From NCBI GenBank assembly GCA_015178975.1, contig WHVD01000004.1:620001-684000 (forward strand): a stretch of 64,000 bases of DNA. The letters are read 5' to 3'. The translations under genes and the position numbers were made by a program. This stretch comes from Hysterangium stoloniferum (taxonomy: Eukaryota > Basidiomycota > Agaricomycetes > Hysterangiales > Hysterangiaceae). The first letter of the stretch is position 1; every line of letters begins with the position of its first letter. This document shows, in pieces, positions 44,623 to 55,607 of the stretch. The notes under the pieces are model-generated. The model was not told the origin of the DNA and did not search any database. It worked only from the letters and a program-made list of their open reading frames with translations.

Positions 44623-45600
44623 ACTGGTGGTGACAACTGGTTTGATGATTCGGACAGTGAGGCCTCCAGACAGGAATGGGACAAAGAGGGCATTGTGGAT
44701 TCTAGGCCACATCATGGGAAACTGTATCAAGAGAAAGAGCAAGCCCTTATCATGGAGCTGAAAAAATGTAGTCATTGTGGAAAGGATTTCATGTGAAAAA
44801 ACAACAAACATGGAGATCACATACACCTGAATTTGGTGCATATTCATGCCTGGGTCCTCGCAATGGTGACACTTCTCACTATTTTATATTTACTTTTTTT
44901 AACTAACAGGATTTTCAGATTGATTTGCCAGAAACAGTCAATGTTCATATGCCACCAAGGCTCCCATTGCTTAAAGATTATCATCACAGTATATCCAACA
45001 CACCTGAATTAGTCTGACATCAAGGTTTCCACACTCACAGAATAACAAATACACAAGCACTACATCAGGGCCTTCAAGGTGTTCCAAATGTCATTGTGAA
45101 CATCCCACGTTACCCCCCACATCATTATCATAATTCACATAGGAGCCGGTCTCATCATCAAAGTTCATATCATTGTCCCAGTCTATCATTTTCAGCATCT
45201 GATGCTAGTGGGAATGAACTTGGAGAAGCCACCCATCCTGTTATCACTGTAGAGGAATGGCTACGAGAGTTACATCAAAATTGTGCTATTGATGTTGAGA
45301 CTTGGGGTACAATTACGGAAAAGTTCAGAGTGGAGGGTTGTCTTGATCTCAGTCTGGACAAATTGGCAAAGTTTCACAGGATGGAAATGAAAACAGGCTT
45401 TCAGCTGATAATGAAGGAATGCCTTATCATTTATGAAGGCCTCTGTCACACTTCAAAGGAGATGGGTTTCCGAGTTCATGATAACTAGCCATCAAGTTCA
45501 CTTCCATTCCTTACTTCATAGATATTGATAGATCTTTTAAACAAGTCTTTATAATTCAATAATTATGGAAGCAACAAGTAAATATCACGAAATATTGAAT

Positions 45601-46093
45601 TCACCAGTAACCTGAATGACACATCCAACCTTGTGCTTTGTCTGCTGTTATTGTTCCCAATGCAGCATAAAGCTGGGTATGAATTGCTACTTGGTTGTCA
45701 GACTGTAAGACAGTATGAAATGAGTCACCATGACAATGTAGATAAGACTTGACATATGTGAAGGCCTCCTCAATTGGATTGAGGTCAGGTGAGTATGGTG
45801 GTAAATAATATAGAATCACACTACTAAGCAGACAATAAGTAAAACATAACATAGATGATAAGATTGGCTCACTGTTCTTCACATAAATATCTAACTTCAT
45901 CAACATGATGGATTGCACAGTTATCCATCACTAAGACACTGCATGGCTCTGGCCAAGGGTTTATGTGTTGAAGGAGAGATTGAATATAGGATATGAAGGA
46001 TGCTCCATCATAAGATCCAGCTTTGATATCACAGTAGATGATTCCGTCACTACATAGAGCCAGCAATAAGGAATACCTACATATACCGAACAA
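45601..46093 (-). pseudogene. Tc1/IS630-like DDE transposase fragment
   Basis: The minus strand reads the C-terminal catalytic half of a DDE endonuclease: GSYDGASFISYIQSLLQHINP, LVMDNCAIHH (second catalytic Asp), then YYLPPYSPDLNPIEEAF (catalytic Glu). A likely intron (GTGAGC...TTAG, about 45,838-45,891) separates the two parts. The N-terminal DNA-binding half is missing beyond 46,093, where a short element begins. Confidence 0.78.
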
Positions 46094-46105
46094 TTAGATA
46101 TAGTT

Positions 46106-46312
46106 ACAGTGAGGGACAAAACCCTTCCAATGATTTTTAGTTGTGCAAAGATTCTTGAATAACTCAAGAACCACTGTAGATACAGACCTGACATTTGGTG
46201 GTTGGTTAGGTCTACATGTTATCTATACACCCTTAAAATATTATGACATAAGCATTAGTATTTCCCACGCTATAAATAAAATAATAATAAAATCACATTG
46301 GAAGGGTTTTGT
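46106..46312. mobile_element. Short element with terminal inverted repeats (MITE-like)
   Basis: About 205 bp. The left end CAGTGAGGGACAAAACCCTT follows TA. The right end carries the inverse AAGGGTTTTGTCCC, then diverges. The inner repeat extends through CCAATG/CATTGG. It has no coding capacity. The ends fit a non-autonomous Tc1/mariner-type element, possibly mobilised by a transposase like the one downstream. Confidence 0.62.
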
Positions 46313-46315
46313 CCC

Positions 46316-46381
46316 AGTCACATGATTAACACAAAACCTTATTGATTATCAGCAAATAAGGTTTTGTTTAATCATGTGACC
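46316..46381. repeat. Long hairpin repeat
   Basis: Arms of about 26 bp (CACATGATTAACACAAAACC and the inverse GGTTTTGTTTAATCATGTG, with AATAAGG/CCTTATT next to the loop) flank a 12-nt loop. It lies between the MITE-like element and the Tc1 transposase, and could be the transposon's end region. Confidence 0.7.
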
Positions 46382-46455
46382 TGTCAAAATTAGATATATA
46401 TATAGTTGTTCACTTTCTAGTTCAACAACATCCCCACAACTCAACATTCTACACC

Positions 46456-47352
46456 ATGAAAGCTCTTACTCCTCCTCAGGTTAGCCACAATCTCATTTTG
46501 CTCAATAAGGGCAAGTCTACTTCTCAGATCTCTGCAATCACTGGCAGAGATCTGTTTACTATATCCAGAATTCACTTTACCCATTGCCCATCACTTGCCA
46601 AAGCACCTGGTGGCCATCCATGCAAGTTTTCTCCCTCAGATATTCATTATTCCCTCTAACAAATCACTTCTCAGAAGGCAGAACATGCCACTGAGGTGAC
46701 CAAAATCCTTCAAAATATGACTGGACAGTCCATTTCAGTGAAGACTGTTCATAGAGCACTCAAGAAGGCTGGAATGAGGGCTGTGGTGGAGAGAAAAGGT
46801 CTTTACTCACTAAGAGACATAGGAGGGCAAGGATGGACTTTGCTCTGGCACACAAGGACTGGACTGTGGATGATTGGAAGAGGGCTGTTTGGTTAGATGA
46901 GACAAAAATCAATTGTTTGGAGTCAGATGGGAGGAAGTAGGTGTGGAAAAAGGCAGGAGAGGGGCTCAGTGATAGGGTGGCTGAGGTTACAATCAGGTTT
47001 GGAGGGGGAAATCTGATGTTGTGAGGCTGTATGTTGTGGGAAGGACCAGGATATTCCACCAAAATTGATGGAAGGATGGATGCTGACCTTTATGTTAGCA
47101 TTATGGAAGATGAACTTCAAGAAATCATGGAGTATTATGGCAAGAACACAGGAGATGTGGTCTTTCAGCAAGACAATGACCCCAAACACAAGAGCAAAAA
47201 GGCCACCAATTGGTTTAAAGACAATGTATTTGTGGTCATGGTATGGCCACCTCAGTCTGCTGACCTTAATCCAATTGAACACCTCTGGTGTTACCTCAAA
47301 AGAAGGCTGGGTGGCACCCAAGAGTATTCATAAGTTGTGGGAGAGGGTTCAG
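46456..47352 (+). pseudogene. Tc1/mariner transposase, broken and truncated
   Basis: An N-terminal helix-turn-helix region (TPPQVSHNLILLNKGKSTSQ) starts at the ATG at 46,456. It is followed by TGQSISVKTVHRALKKAGM and the catalytic motifs VWLDETKINC (near 46,890), VVFQQDNDPKHKS (near 47,160) and SADLNPIEHLWCYLKRRLGG (near 47,260), a DD34E layout. Stops and frameshifts (including TAA near 46,657) break it. The reading INKLWERVQ is cut by the Gypsy-C LTR at 47,353, losing the last residues. Confidence 0.85.
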
Positions 47353-48573
47353 TGTTAAGTGCCGTGTCGGGAACTTATTCTGGAACTATCGGGAAGTCAC
47401 CGGGAACTTGGGAACTGTCCGGTAGGGTCAGGACGTTGGCTTCAGTTTATGTGCTGCGCCTCTACGCAAACGCTCGAAGTCCTTAATTTCAAAGGTGAGA
47501 TTTACGATGGAAGATACAGATATTCAGAGTTCCAAAGAGTTCCGAATATCGAGCGTACAGAAAGATGGGAGGAGGAATAAGAAACTAAGTTGATATCAGA
47601 TCTAAGGAGGATATCTGAAAACTATTAAGTATACCAAATCCTAATATACTCTAAAGGTCATTTAAACATCTGGGATGTGATTCAAACATAATTTGGTTTT
47701 TAAAACTTTCAAAAAGTTTTAAACTCTCTCATACATTACAAACTAATGAATCTTTCTGGACACCAGTAGACAATAAAAAAAATTAGTAGTTTGAAACACT
47801 AATACTTTTAAAAAATAGATACCTTTAAATAGTCCATTCCATGCATATCTATATCATTGGCACCTCTAAATACATATGTATTACTTCGGAATAGATCTGT
47901 CAATCTAAACAGATTTCTACTTGATTCAACATACCCAGAATATATAGGGGGTTTTACTTAATAAAGACAGCTGTGGTATGAAAAATTTCCAACAATATTT
48001 TACATATTTTACATGGAAATAACTTCATTACAACTTTTAAAAAACAAAGTACTAATAAAAGTATTAGTAGGCATCTGTAAAAGGAAGGAAATTATATACA
48101 ATGGAATTTGTTAAATAACTATGGGTTGTATAAGATGTAATATGGAGAACTATTTCTGATGGTTGTTTTTTGATGATATAATTGTTTCAGAATAGATATC
48201 ACTATTTAAAGATGGAGTTTTGTAAAAATAAGACTTTTATTAGTAAATATTTGAGGTTATAGTAATTATAAACACCCTCCTAAGGTAAAGTACAAATTCG
48301 CGGAAACTAATATAAGTCTACTCGTTATTGTACTACAAACTAAGACCATAATAAGACGGAAACGGAAGTGTTCTTAAAATGGAAATACAATAAGACATAT
48401 TAGGGAGACAATATTCTGAAACGGGAATATAACAACAAACGAGTGAATAACTGTCAACGGACAAATTACCAAATGTGGAACAAAGAGAGAATACGGATGA
48501 TACGGTAACTATGATGTTCCGTAATCAGATATCGGAAGTCGGATATCGGAACATCTGGGAACGGGTCGTAACA
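47353..48573 (-). repeat. Gypsy-C 3' LTR, carrying an insertion
   Basis: LTR sequence at 47,353-47,605 and 48,284-48,573 totals 543 bp. A polypurine tract (GGGGGTAC on the minus strand) is at 48,574-48,582. The core motif (minus strand) is at 47,438-47,450 with one transition. Confidence 0.88.
47606..48280. mobile_element. PIF/Harbinger-like non-autonomous insertion
   Basis: A 675-bp AT-rich insertion in the LTR, flanked by TAA on both sides (47,603-47,605 and 48,281-48,283). The ends are GGAGGATATCT and, inverted, GGAGGGTGTTT, differing only by transitions. A TAA duplication and GG ends are typical of PIF/Harbinger elements. There is no coding capacity. Confidence 0.7.
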
Positions 48574-48582
48574 GTACCCCCC

Positions 48583-48758
48583 TGTTAGGCCGAAATCCCA
48601 TAGAGGCGATTAGATACTGAGTGATTGAAGCGACGGCTGATTTATTATGTGTCGTGAAATTTACGCAATTCTGGAGGTGAGAGTTTCGGCTGATATTCTG
48701 AGTATAAAAACCTCCAAATATTCGAATTAACATTTTTGTTTCTTCATCCACAACTTGT
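48583..48758 (+). promoter_or_regulatory. Promoter of the Gypsy-C accessory gene
   Basis: Motif GGCCGAAATCCCATAGAGGC (48,588-48,607) lies next to the LTR. The TATA box TATAAAAA (48,703-48,710) ends 49 nt before the ATG at 48,759. Both agree with the Gypsy-A and Gypsy-B copies. Confidence 0.65.
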
Positions 48759-49870
48759 ATGTCGATACGTCGGCCACTGTTCATTACCACCCCGGAAGAT
48801 TCAGATACTGAAATTGCCATGCTCCAAAAAATGTCGAAGGTCGCAGAACTTCAACAAAAATGACAAAGGATGGAGGAGTTGAAGCAATGACAGGAGGAAG
48901 AGGAAAAGGTGTTGATGCAGGAGTTGAAAGATGTGGAAGAGGCGGAGAAACGGGAGCTGGAGCGGGTGAAGGCGGAAGCTCAGAAAAGGAAAAAGGAGGC
49001 GGAAAGGTTACAGCGGGAATCAGAGGAGGTGAAGAGACATGAGATAAGGGAAGGAAAGGTAAGTGACATCCATAATATCCGTGATTCCAACCGATAACTA
49101 TTGGGTACAGCGAAAAGCCGTGGAGATGGAAGTAGAGGGAGAGGTTGGACTGTCGAGTCCTAAAGTAAGTGCATCTACAAAAAGAACTGGTAATTGATTA
49201 ACTTCCGTAACAGAAGCCAAAGGTCAAGGCTCCAGAACGGATGGAAGTGGTCCATGAAAATCCATGTTATCGATGTTCCATACGGAGTATGACGTGTTGG
49301 AAACAGAAGGTAAAATGGGGCGGAACTTGCTATCCCTGCGCGGTCCTTAAACTTCTGTGCACTCTTGCCTCGAAAAGAGTTCCGAAAGGTGAGAAGGCTC
49401 AGAAAACTAACGACGCGGAAGGTTCGGGAACAGCTAGGGCTGCGGACACTGAGATGCCGAGGACGGATAGTATGGGGATTGAGCTCCTCAAGGACACCGT
49501 CGACGCATCAGTCTTTATTGGGACGGAAGTCATGAAGATGCGGGACACGATGGATCATCATAACGATATCCAGGAAAAAGGTTTCCATTCGTTGATCCGG
49601 AACTTCCGGAGGCAAAACGATTTCTTGGAGAAAATAATGGTTAGCATCAGTGTCATTGCAGTATCTGAGAGATTTTCCGATAAGGCACGGGAACAACCAA
49701 ATGATCCGTTGGCGGAAAGTGTCGAGAAAAGGTGGGGGTCAGGAAATGGGCCAGAGGTGTCGGAGAGTGAAGATGAAGAGGTGCAGGATATGGTGGAAAG
49801 TGCGGAGGTTGCTGAAAAGATGGAAGACGGGATGGAAGGTGGATTTGGGGTATCAGAAACCTTAAGATAG
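48759..49870 (+). pseudogene. Antisense accessory gene of Gypsy-C: coiled coil plus Zn2Cys6-like cluster
   Basis: Exons are 48,759-49,058, 49,111-49,164 and 49,214-49,870. The introns are 52 and 49 nt (GTAAGT...GTACAG; GTAAGT...TAACAG). Exon 1 is a long Glu/Lys/Arg coiled coil with two TGA codons (near 48,861 and 48,888) at places fitting CGA. Exon 2 begins RKA, as in the Gypsy-B copy. Exon 3 has the cluster C-X2-C-X6-C-X10-C-X2-C-X6-C (CYRC...MTC...CYPC...LLC), a second helical region (SLIRNFRRQNDFLEKI) and an acidic C-terminus (SESEDEEVQDMVE). Total length would be 336 residues. It converges with pol, whose end lies at 49,973. Function is inferred only from the cluster. Confidence 0.75.
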
Positions 49871-52800
49871 TTCAATAATATTTTTTTGACTTGCAAAACC
49901 TAAAAACGAGTGTGATATCGGAAGTAGCGGAAGTGAGTGTCAGAAACTGAAACAGAAGAAAAAACAGAAGAGTCAGAGTGATGATAAAGGTCCGGGTTTG
50001 TTTGGATAAGCCGTGTGGAAATCAGTAACAATTTCCATAGCATGTCCTAGTTCCATGGCCAATATCCATGAAGTTTCCTCGTCGGTACCTTCATAACCTG
50101 CCCATTTGACTAAATAGAGCAATTTACAAGTACGTCGGCGATTGTCAATTTTAGAATCCAAAATTTCGGAAACTTCAAATTTGGGTTCTCTGTCAATAAT
50201 GACCGGAGGGGACGGAGGTTGAATACATTCTGGGATGTTGTTAGGAACACAGGGTTCTAACATGGAAACGTGAAAAACGGGATGAACTGCTCGCATACTA
50301 TCGGGGAGTCGGAGAGTCCATGAGAGTGAACCGGCTTGTGCTATAATTTCAAAAGGTCCTAAGAATTTCTCAGCAAGTTTTTTAGAAGGTCGGGTAGTAC
50401 GGAAGAATTGAGCTTTTACAAAAACCTGATCACCAATTTTAAAATTGGGAGGCAGGATTCTGTTTTTGTCCGTGGAACGTTGATAATATTCCTGTGCGGA
50501 AGAAATAGCTTTCCGAAGTTCTTGATGTAATTCATCGAGGTCGGTAATAAATTCTTGAGCACGGACAGAAGCCAAATCTCGTTCGGAATGTACGGTGAGA
50601 TTCGGATTATAGCCTTTGTTGGCGAAAAAGGGAGATACGCTGGTAGTTGCATTCGGAGAGTTATTGTAGGCGAATTCCATGATCGGAAGAAGGGATTTCC
50701 AGTTGTCCTGTTGATAATTACAATAGATGCAGAGATATTGTTCCAATGTTTGATTTATGCGTTCCATTTGTCCATCACCTTCCAGGTGATATCCCGAGGT
50801 GAAGTGTAGTTTCATATCGAGGGCTTTTCCGAGAGCCTGGAAGAAATGGGAGACGAACTTGGAGCCTCGATCAGAAGTTACGTGGGATGGAACTCCGTGT
50901 TTGGAAAATACGTGAATAATGAAAAGTTCTGCTAATTGTAAGGACGTGATTGTGTCATGAGTGGGTATGAAAATGCCTTGTTTCGAGAATCGATCCACAA
51001 CAACTAGAATGGATGTAAAGCCTTCGGAAGTTGGGAGTTGTTCGATGAAATCCATGGAAATTGAGTTCCAGGGTTTTTCTGGTATCGGGAGTTGCTTAAG
51101 AAGGCCGTATGGCTTATGCCTCTGGGTCTTAGAGCATAAGCAGGTGGTGCATGACTTACAGAACTGGGTTACAAAATCTCGGAGGTTGGGCCAAGTATAT
51201 TCTCTACGGATTAAACCAAGAGTATTGTGAATGCCGTAATGTCTGGAGATTGGATGATCGTGTTTATACTGAAGTACGCAGAGTCGGAGATTGTCGGAAT
51301 CTGGAACGTAGATACGTCCATCGAGACAGATGAAACCTTGAGAGTTTTGTGACCATCGGGGTTGATCCGGATTGTCGGGAACTTCTAGGTGTGGCTTAAG
51401 AGCCGGATCGGAAGTGAGGGCGGAAAGGATATCTTGATGTAATTGTTCAATGTCCATAATCATGACGCTACGCATAATTGGATAGTAGAGGGAAGTTGCT
51501 CGGATAGATGTGGAAAGTTGTTGCATAGTAAAAACCAGTTTCAAGTTATGCGGATTAACAACTGCATAGTTACTTTCCCCCTCTTTAGGATAGACGTCCC
51601 ATCATCGAGTCATGGCATCTGGTTTTCCACCAAGACGTCCGGGTCGGAAACGGATAATCATATTGAAAGCAGAGAGGAATTCGGACCAGCGGGCCTGCCG
51701 GTGGGTTAAAAGTTTAGTGGTAGAAAAATATTCGAGATTTTTGTGATTGGTAACGACGTCAACGGGAGTTGCGGAACCTTTGAGATAGTGGCGCCAATGT
51801 TTGAAAGCTTCAAAAATTGCCAAAAGTTCCTTATCATGAACGTCGTAGTTGAGTTCGGACACTGAAAGTGTTCGAGAAAGGAATGCGACCGGATGAATTT
51901 CACTGTCGAAATCTTGAATGGAAAGAATCGCGGCAATTGCATAGTCAGAAGCATCGGTTTCCACAATAATCAGAACATCAGGTTTCCAATGGGAAAGAAT
52001 CGGGGCAGAAGTGAAAGCATTCTTTAAAGTCTGAAAGGCGGAGTGGCATTTGTCGTCAAAGACCCATGGTTGAGCTTTACGGGTAAGACGAGTGAGTGGT
52101 ACCGTAATATCCGAGTAGTTCCGAATAAAACATCTGTAAAAATTGGCGAAACCTAAAAATGACTGAATATCCTTGACTTTCCGTGGTTCGGGCCAATGAC
52201 GGACAACTTGAACCTTGGTTTCATCCATACGGAGACCATCAGGTCCGATAATGAAACCTAAGTATTCAATGGAATCCATGTCAAAGTAGCATTTTTTACC
52301 GTTGGCGAAAAGACCATTTTTATGGAGTCATCGGAAGACTTCACAGACTTGTTCGTTGTGGAGAGTGGGATCCTCGGAAAATACCAAAATGTCGTCCAAA
52401 TAGACTATGACACATACATCAATGTAATGTATTAGCCTTATTTTAATACTATTTTCCGAAAAAGGAGTCCAATGCTCTATCAAAATGTGCAAATACTCAA
52501 TTCACTGCTAGGTAAAATAATTTAAGTATTTGATATTAATCAGTGGCAGCCTAAATAGACTTAGAACCTCTGAAGTCAAGAGTTTACTTGAATATATGCA
52601 CCCTACTTCGCAAAGAAGGTTTTGAGAGCTGCTTGTGCAAGCTTGTTCTTTTTCTGTAAAAACAACCACTAAAATAAGAATAACAATTTACTGATTCCGA
52701 AGCTATATTTAACTTCAATGCTAGCTAGTTTATATATATTTTATACTATTTGTCAAACAGTAAAAATATTTATAAACGGGTCAAAAGATTAGATATAGAA

Positions 52801-53201
52801 TAAAACACTATTTGGCTAATATATGCTTTATTTACATGAACCTACAAGGTCTACTGTGATATTAACTTATCAGGATCTTAATGTAGTCTTAAGGATTCTG
52901 CAAGGATATTCTCAGTATTTGTTTATGTGAATATGCTTTACTGATTCACAATAAATGAACAAAGGAATGGGATTATTTGCAATGTAATAAACAGTCAAAT
53001 TACTCAACTAGAGGTGACTGAAGTCTTAAACTACAAATAACAATGTAGAGAAAACTAATAATCAAATACTCAATTAAGAGATGACTATAGTATAAGATTA
53101 TTTATATATTATTAGTTGATAACCAACAACTCTAACTGAAGTGGAAATAATATATAAAAGATAGCCAACTATTCAATTAAGAAGTGGCAAGGGGGAACAA
53201 A

Positions 53202-53375
53202 AGTCAACAACTCAGATTGAGGTGACAGGGGAACAGCAGATCAGTCAACAGCTCAGATTGAGGTGACAAGGGATCTGATTGGGCCAACAACTCTGATAGA
53301 GGTGGCAAGGGTTTCCAACAGCTCAGATAGAGGTGGAATGAGATGTCCAACTGCCCAGATTGGGGTGGAGTAGCC
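53202..53375. repeat. Imperfect tandem repeat, about five units
   Basis: The unit resembles CAACAGCTCAGATTGAGGTG followed by a short variable spacer, repeated about five times with substitutions. In a presumed LTR this is where U3 enhancer-like repeats would lie, upstream of the TATA-like sequence at 53,460. Confidence 0.75.
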
Positions 53376-53814
53376 TGCTTGCTGCAGTGACACACACAGA
53401 TGTGGTGGGTTGATGTGATGATATGATTGATTTTTTTATTCAAGGCTGGAGCTGAGCTCCTTATATACATTTTAGTCTGAGACATTTAGAAGATTCTAGA
53501 AGATTTAATGATGTCATTCTGGGAGGAGTGATGTCATTTAGAATTTTCTAGAATTTTCTAGAGCATTGTGGAAGGTTCTAACTACTTCTAAGACACTATA
53601 GAATATTCTTGGCATAATGGAACATTGTAGAATTTTATAGAATATTCTACAATATTCTATCTAATATTAGTACCTATTAACTAATGTTCCATTGGAAGCC
53701 ACTGGAATGTTCCAGAGAGTTTCCTGTTTTTGTTGCAGTAGCATATATGATGACATAATGCTCTCGCGCCTGTGCGCGCGCATGACACCCTTCGCGTCTT
53801 GTGACTGTCACGTG

Positions 53815-53911
53815 TTGTGACAGTCGCGCGCCTCTGTGACCGTCGCGCGCCTCTGTGACCGTCGCGCGCCTTTGTGACCGTCGCGCGCCTCTGTGACCGT
53901 CGCGCGCCCTT
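53815..53911. repeat. CpG-rich 19-bp minisatellite
   Basis: Five units of TGTGACCGTCGCGCGCCTC with single-base variants. GCGCGC is kept in every copy. It is embedded in a patch (53,760-54,180) rich in CGCG, unlike the CpG-poor DNA around it. Confidence 0.85.
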
Positions 53912-55607
53912 GTGACAACTGTCACCTGTTATGACGGTTGTCACTCGTTGTGACGATTTTCCCGCGCGCCGTGTAATAAACGCCAGGCCGGTTTTATATT
54001 ATTATATAATTATTATATTTACTTTTAGTTAGTTATAAATATAATATTTTATTATAATAATATAAAAATATATATATATTTCGCCTTGATAATGCGCGAG
54101 TATTTCAAATCGCGTTTTGTCGGCGTCGGAGTTTGAAATATCATGTGAATGTCACATGATTACTCGCGCGTTGTGAATAAGCGCTGAGTCGCCGACATAT
54201 TAATCAAAAAAGAATAAAAAGTAGAAATTCAATAATTTGCTCAATTTATTAGATAAAAATACAAGATAAATTGTATAAATTCAAGATAAATCAAACAAAT
54301 ATTGTACAATTTAATCGTCGCAATATAATTACATTTGAATATTTGTTTTCGCAATTTGTTAGGGGAAATTGTTTAAAAATTGGATAAAACTTAGAAATAC
54401 ATAACAATCAAGCATGTCGGAAAATATATCATTAACAAAATGTTGAAAAGCGGAAGGGGCGTTGGTAAGGCCGAACGGCATAACCAACCATTCAAAGGAT
54501 CCATAGTGAGTCCGAAAAGCAGTTTTCCATTCATCGCCCTCGGCAATTCGGACCAAATGATAGGCGTGTTTGAGGTCTATCTTGGTGTAAATCCGAGCTT
54601 TCTGTGGGGCGTCGAGTAAATCGGTAATGAGTGGAAGTGGATACTTATCTTTCCGTGAGATGGAATTTAATCCTCTGAAATCGACACAGAGTCGAAGGGA
54701 ACCATCCTTCTTTCGGACGAAAAGGATGGGTGCTCCATACGGAGACTTTGAGGGACGGTTAAAACCTATTGACAGATGTTCATCCAGGAACTCCCGAATA
54801 GACGAAAGTTCCGATTGGGATAACAGATAAATAGGTCCTAATGGAGGGTTTGAACCAGGCTCAATATCGATTTTTAAGTCGTAAGGCCTATGTGGTGCAA
54901 GCCTGTCAGCTTTTTGCTTACTGAAAATGTCCACGAAATCATGGTATTTTTCGGGAACTCCTTCCAGGTCGGCTTTTAGCTCGGATAATTCTGGAGTCGC
55001 AAAATGTCCAGATGCTTCATCAACTTTTAAGCTGATCGAAAAACACTGCGAACCATCCAGTTTACTCGCCCTAACAAATCCCGAAGCGTTGATGAGAGAG
55101 ATTTTTGGAGGCATGGAGGTTTTGGTAGAAGCCAGAGGTGCCGTAGATGCCGAAAAGGCGTTGGCCGGAAGAGACACTGCAGGAGGAACTGAAGTGTTGG
55201 GAATCCGGAAATTAATACTGCCCAATACCCAGTCAATCAACGGATTATATCGGGTGAGCCAGTTGTATCCAAGAACTACCGAACAGCTAGAGTCCAACTG
55301 TGTTACGAAAAAAGTAACCGTCTGGGATGTTCCACAAGGGAACTGGATAGACATGTCGCAGGCTTGGGTAATTGCCGTATTGCTAGTGCCGTCAAACAGA
55401 TGCAAGGAAATTGCGGGAACAGAATGGAGTTTCAGATTATGTTTCGTGGCAAAGGTGGTATCTACAAAACAGTGTGTGGAGCCGGAATCTATCAGAGCTC
55501 AGAACACTAAATTTCCAAGAAAGTCAGAAACGAGTTTTACAAATAATGAGTCGGGATTAGAGAGAGCAGACGCGTTGAGACGGATAACCTCGGAAACACG
55601 GGGAGAG

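Larger units (their letters stand above)
32358..45488 (+). pseudogene. Unidentified intron-containing gene split by Gypsy-D
   Basis: The left part has a first exon from 32,358 (MDTNNILEGRWPQVLSFHAQ, acidic EEEEDD stretch). A middle exon ends near 33,018 (EYRKAVGKKGDDTVVEIKFPDK), with an intron GTACGC...CCACAG, then an exon to 33,162. A TGA interrupts the middle exon near 32,868. The right part resumes after the TSD at 44,628 (GDNWFDDSDSEASRQEWDK, then ELKKCSHCGKDFM and HGDHIHLNLVHIHAWVLAM), and a later 130-residue frame is at 45,096-45,488. Removing Gypsy-D with one ACTGG joins both parts in frame. The Cys pair followed by HGDH and a W motif looks like a zinc-binding protein found in many copies in Agaricomycetes, from general impression only. 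Host or mobile origin is undecided. Confidence 0.55.
52423..54406. mobile_element. 1,984-bp LTR-type insertion in Gypsy-C RT
   Basis: It begins TGTAATG and ends CATAACA, flanked by ATCAA on both sides (52,418-52,422 and 54,407-54,411). RT homology resumes exactly across it. It has no coding capacity, but has tandem repeats, a TATA-like TTATATACAT (53,460) and a CpG-dense patch. A very long solo LTR or a non-autonomous LTR element are both possible. I see no internal LTR pair. Confidence 0.7.
49973..55560 (-). pseudogene. Gypsy-C pol, interrupted
   Basis: From high to low coordinates: protease DSGST after a TGA at 55,499-55,501, a linker, then RT (DFRGLNSISRKDKYPLPL, MPFGLTNAPSAFQHF), cut at 54,411 by the 1,984-bp insertion. 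It resumes at 52,417 with VIVYLDDILVFSED, then the rest of RT and RNase H (IVETDASDYAIAAILS). TGA codons lie at 52,328-52,330 and 51,602-51,604. The 523-residue frame 51,544-49,973 holds integrase: the finger HPISRHYGIHNT...CKSCTTC, catalytic Asp in SMDFIEQLP and SDRGSKF, Glu in NQTLEQYL. It ends in a chromodomain (KLLYLVKWAGYEGTDEETSW). Integrase and chromodomain are intact, unlike in Gypsy-B. Confidence 0.9.

Noticed and set aside
53202..53375. CRISPR array
   Set aside because: The repeats are imperfect and the spacers unequal, in an LTR-type insertion of a eukaryotic genome.
53677..53944. Minus-strand open frames with repeated RRSQRRATVTEARDGH-type peptides
   Set aside because: The repeat peptide is just translation of the 19-bp minisatellite in two frames.
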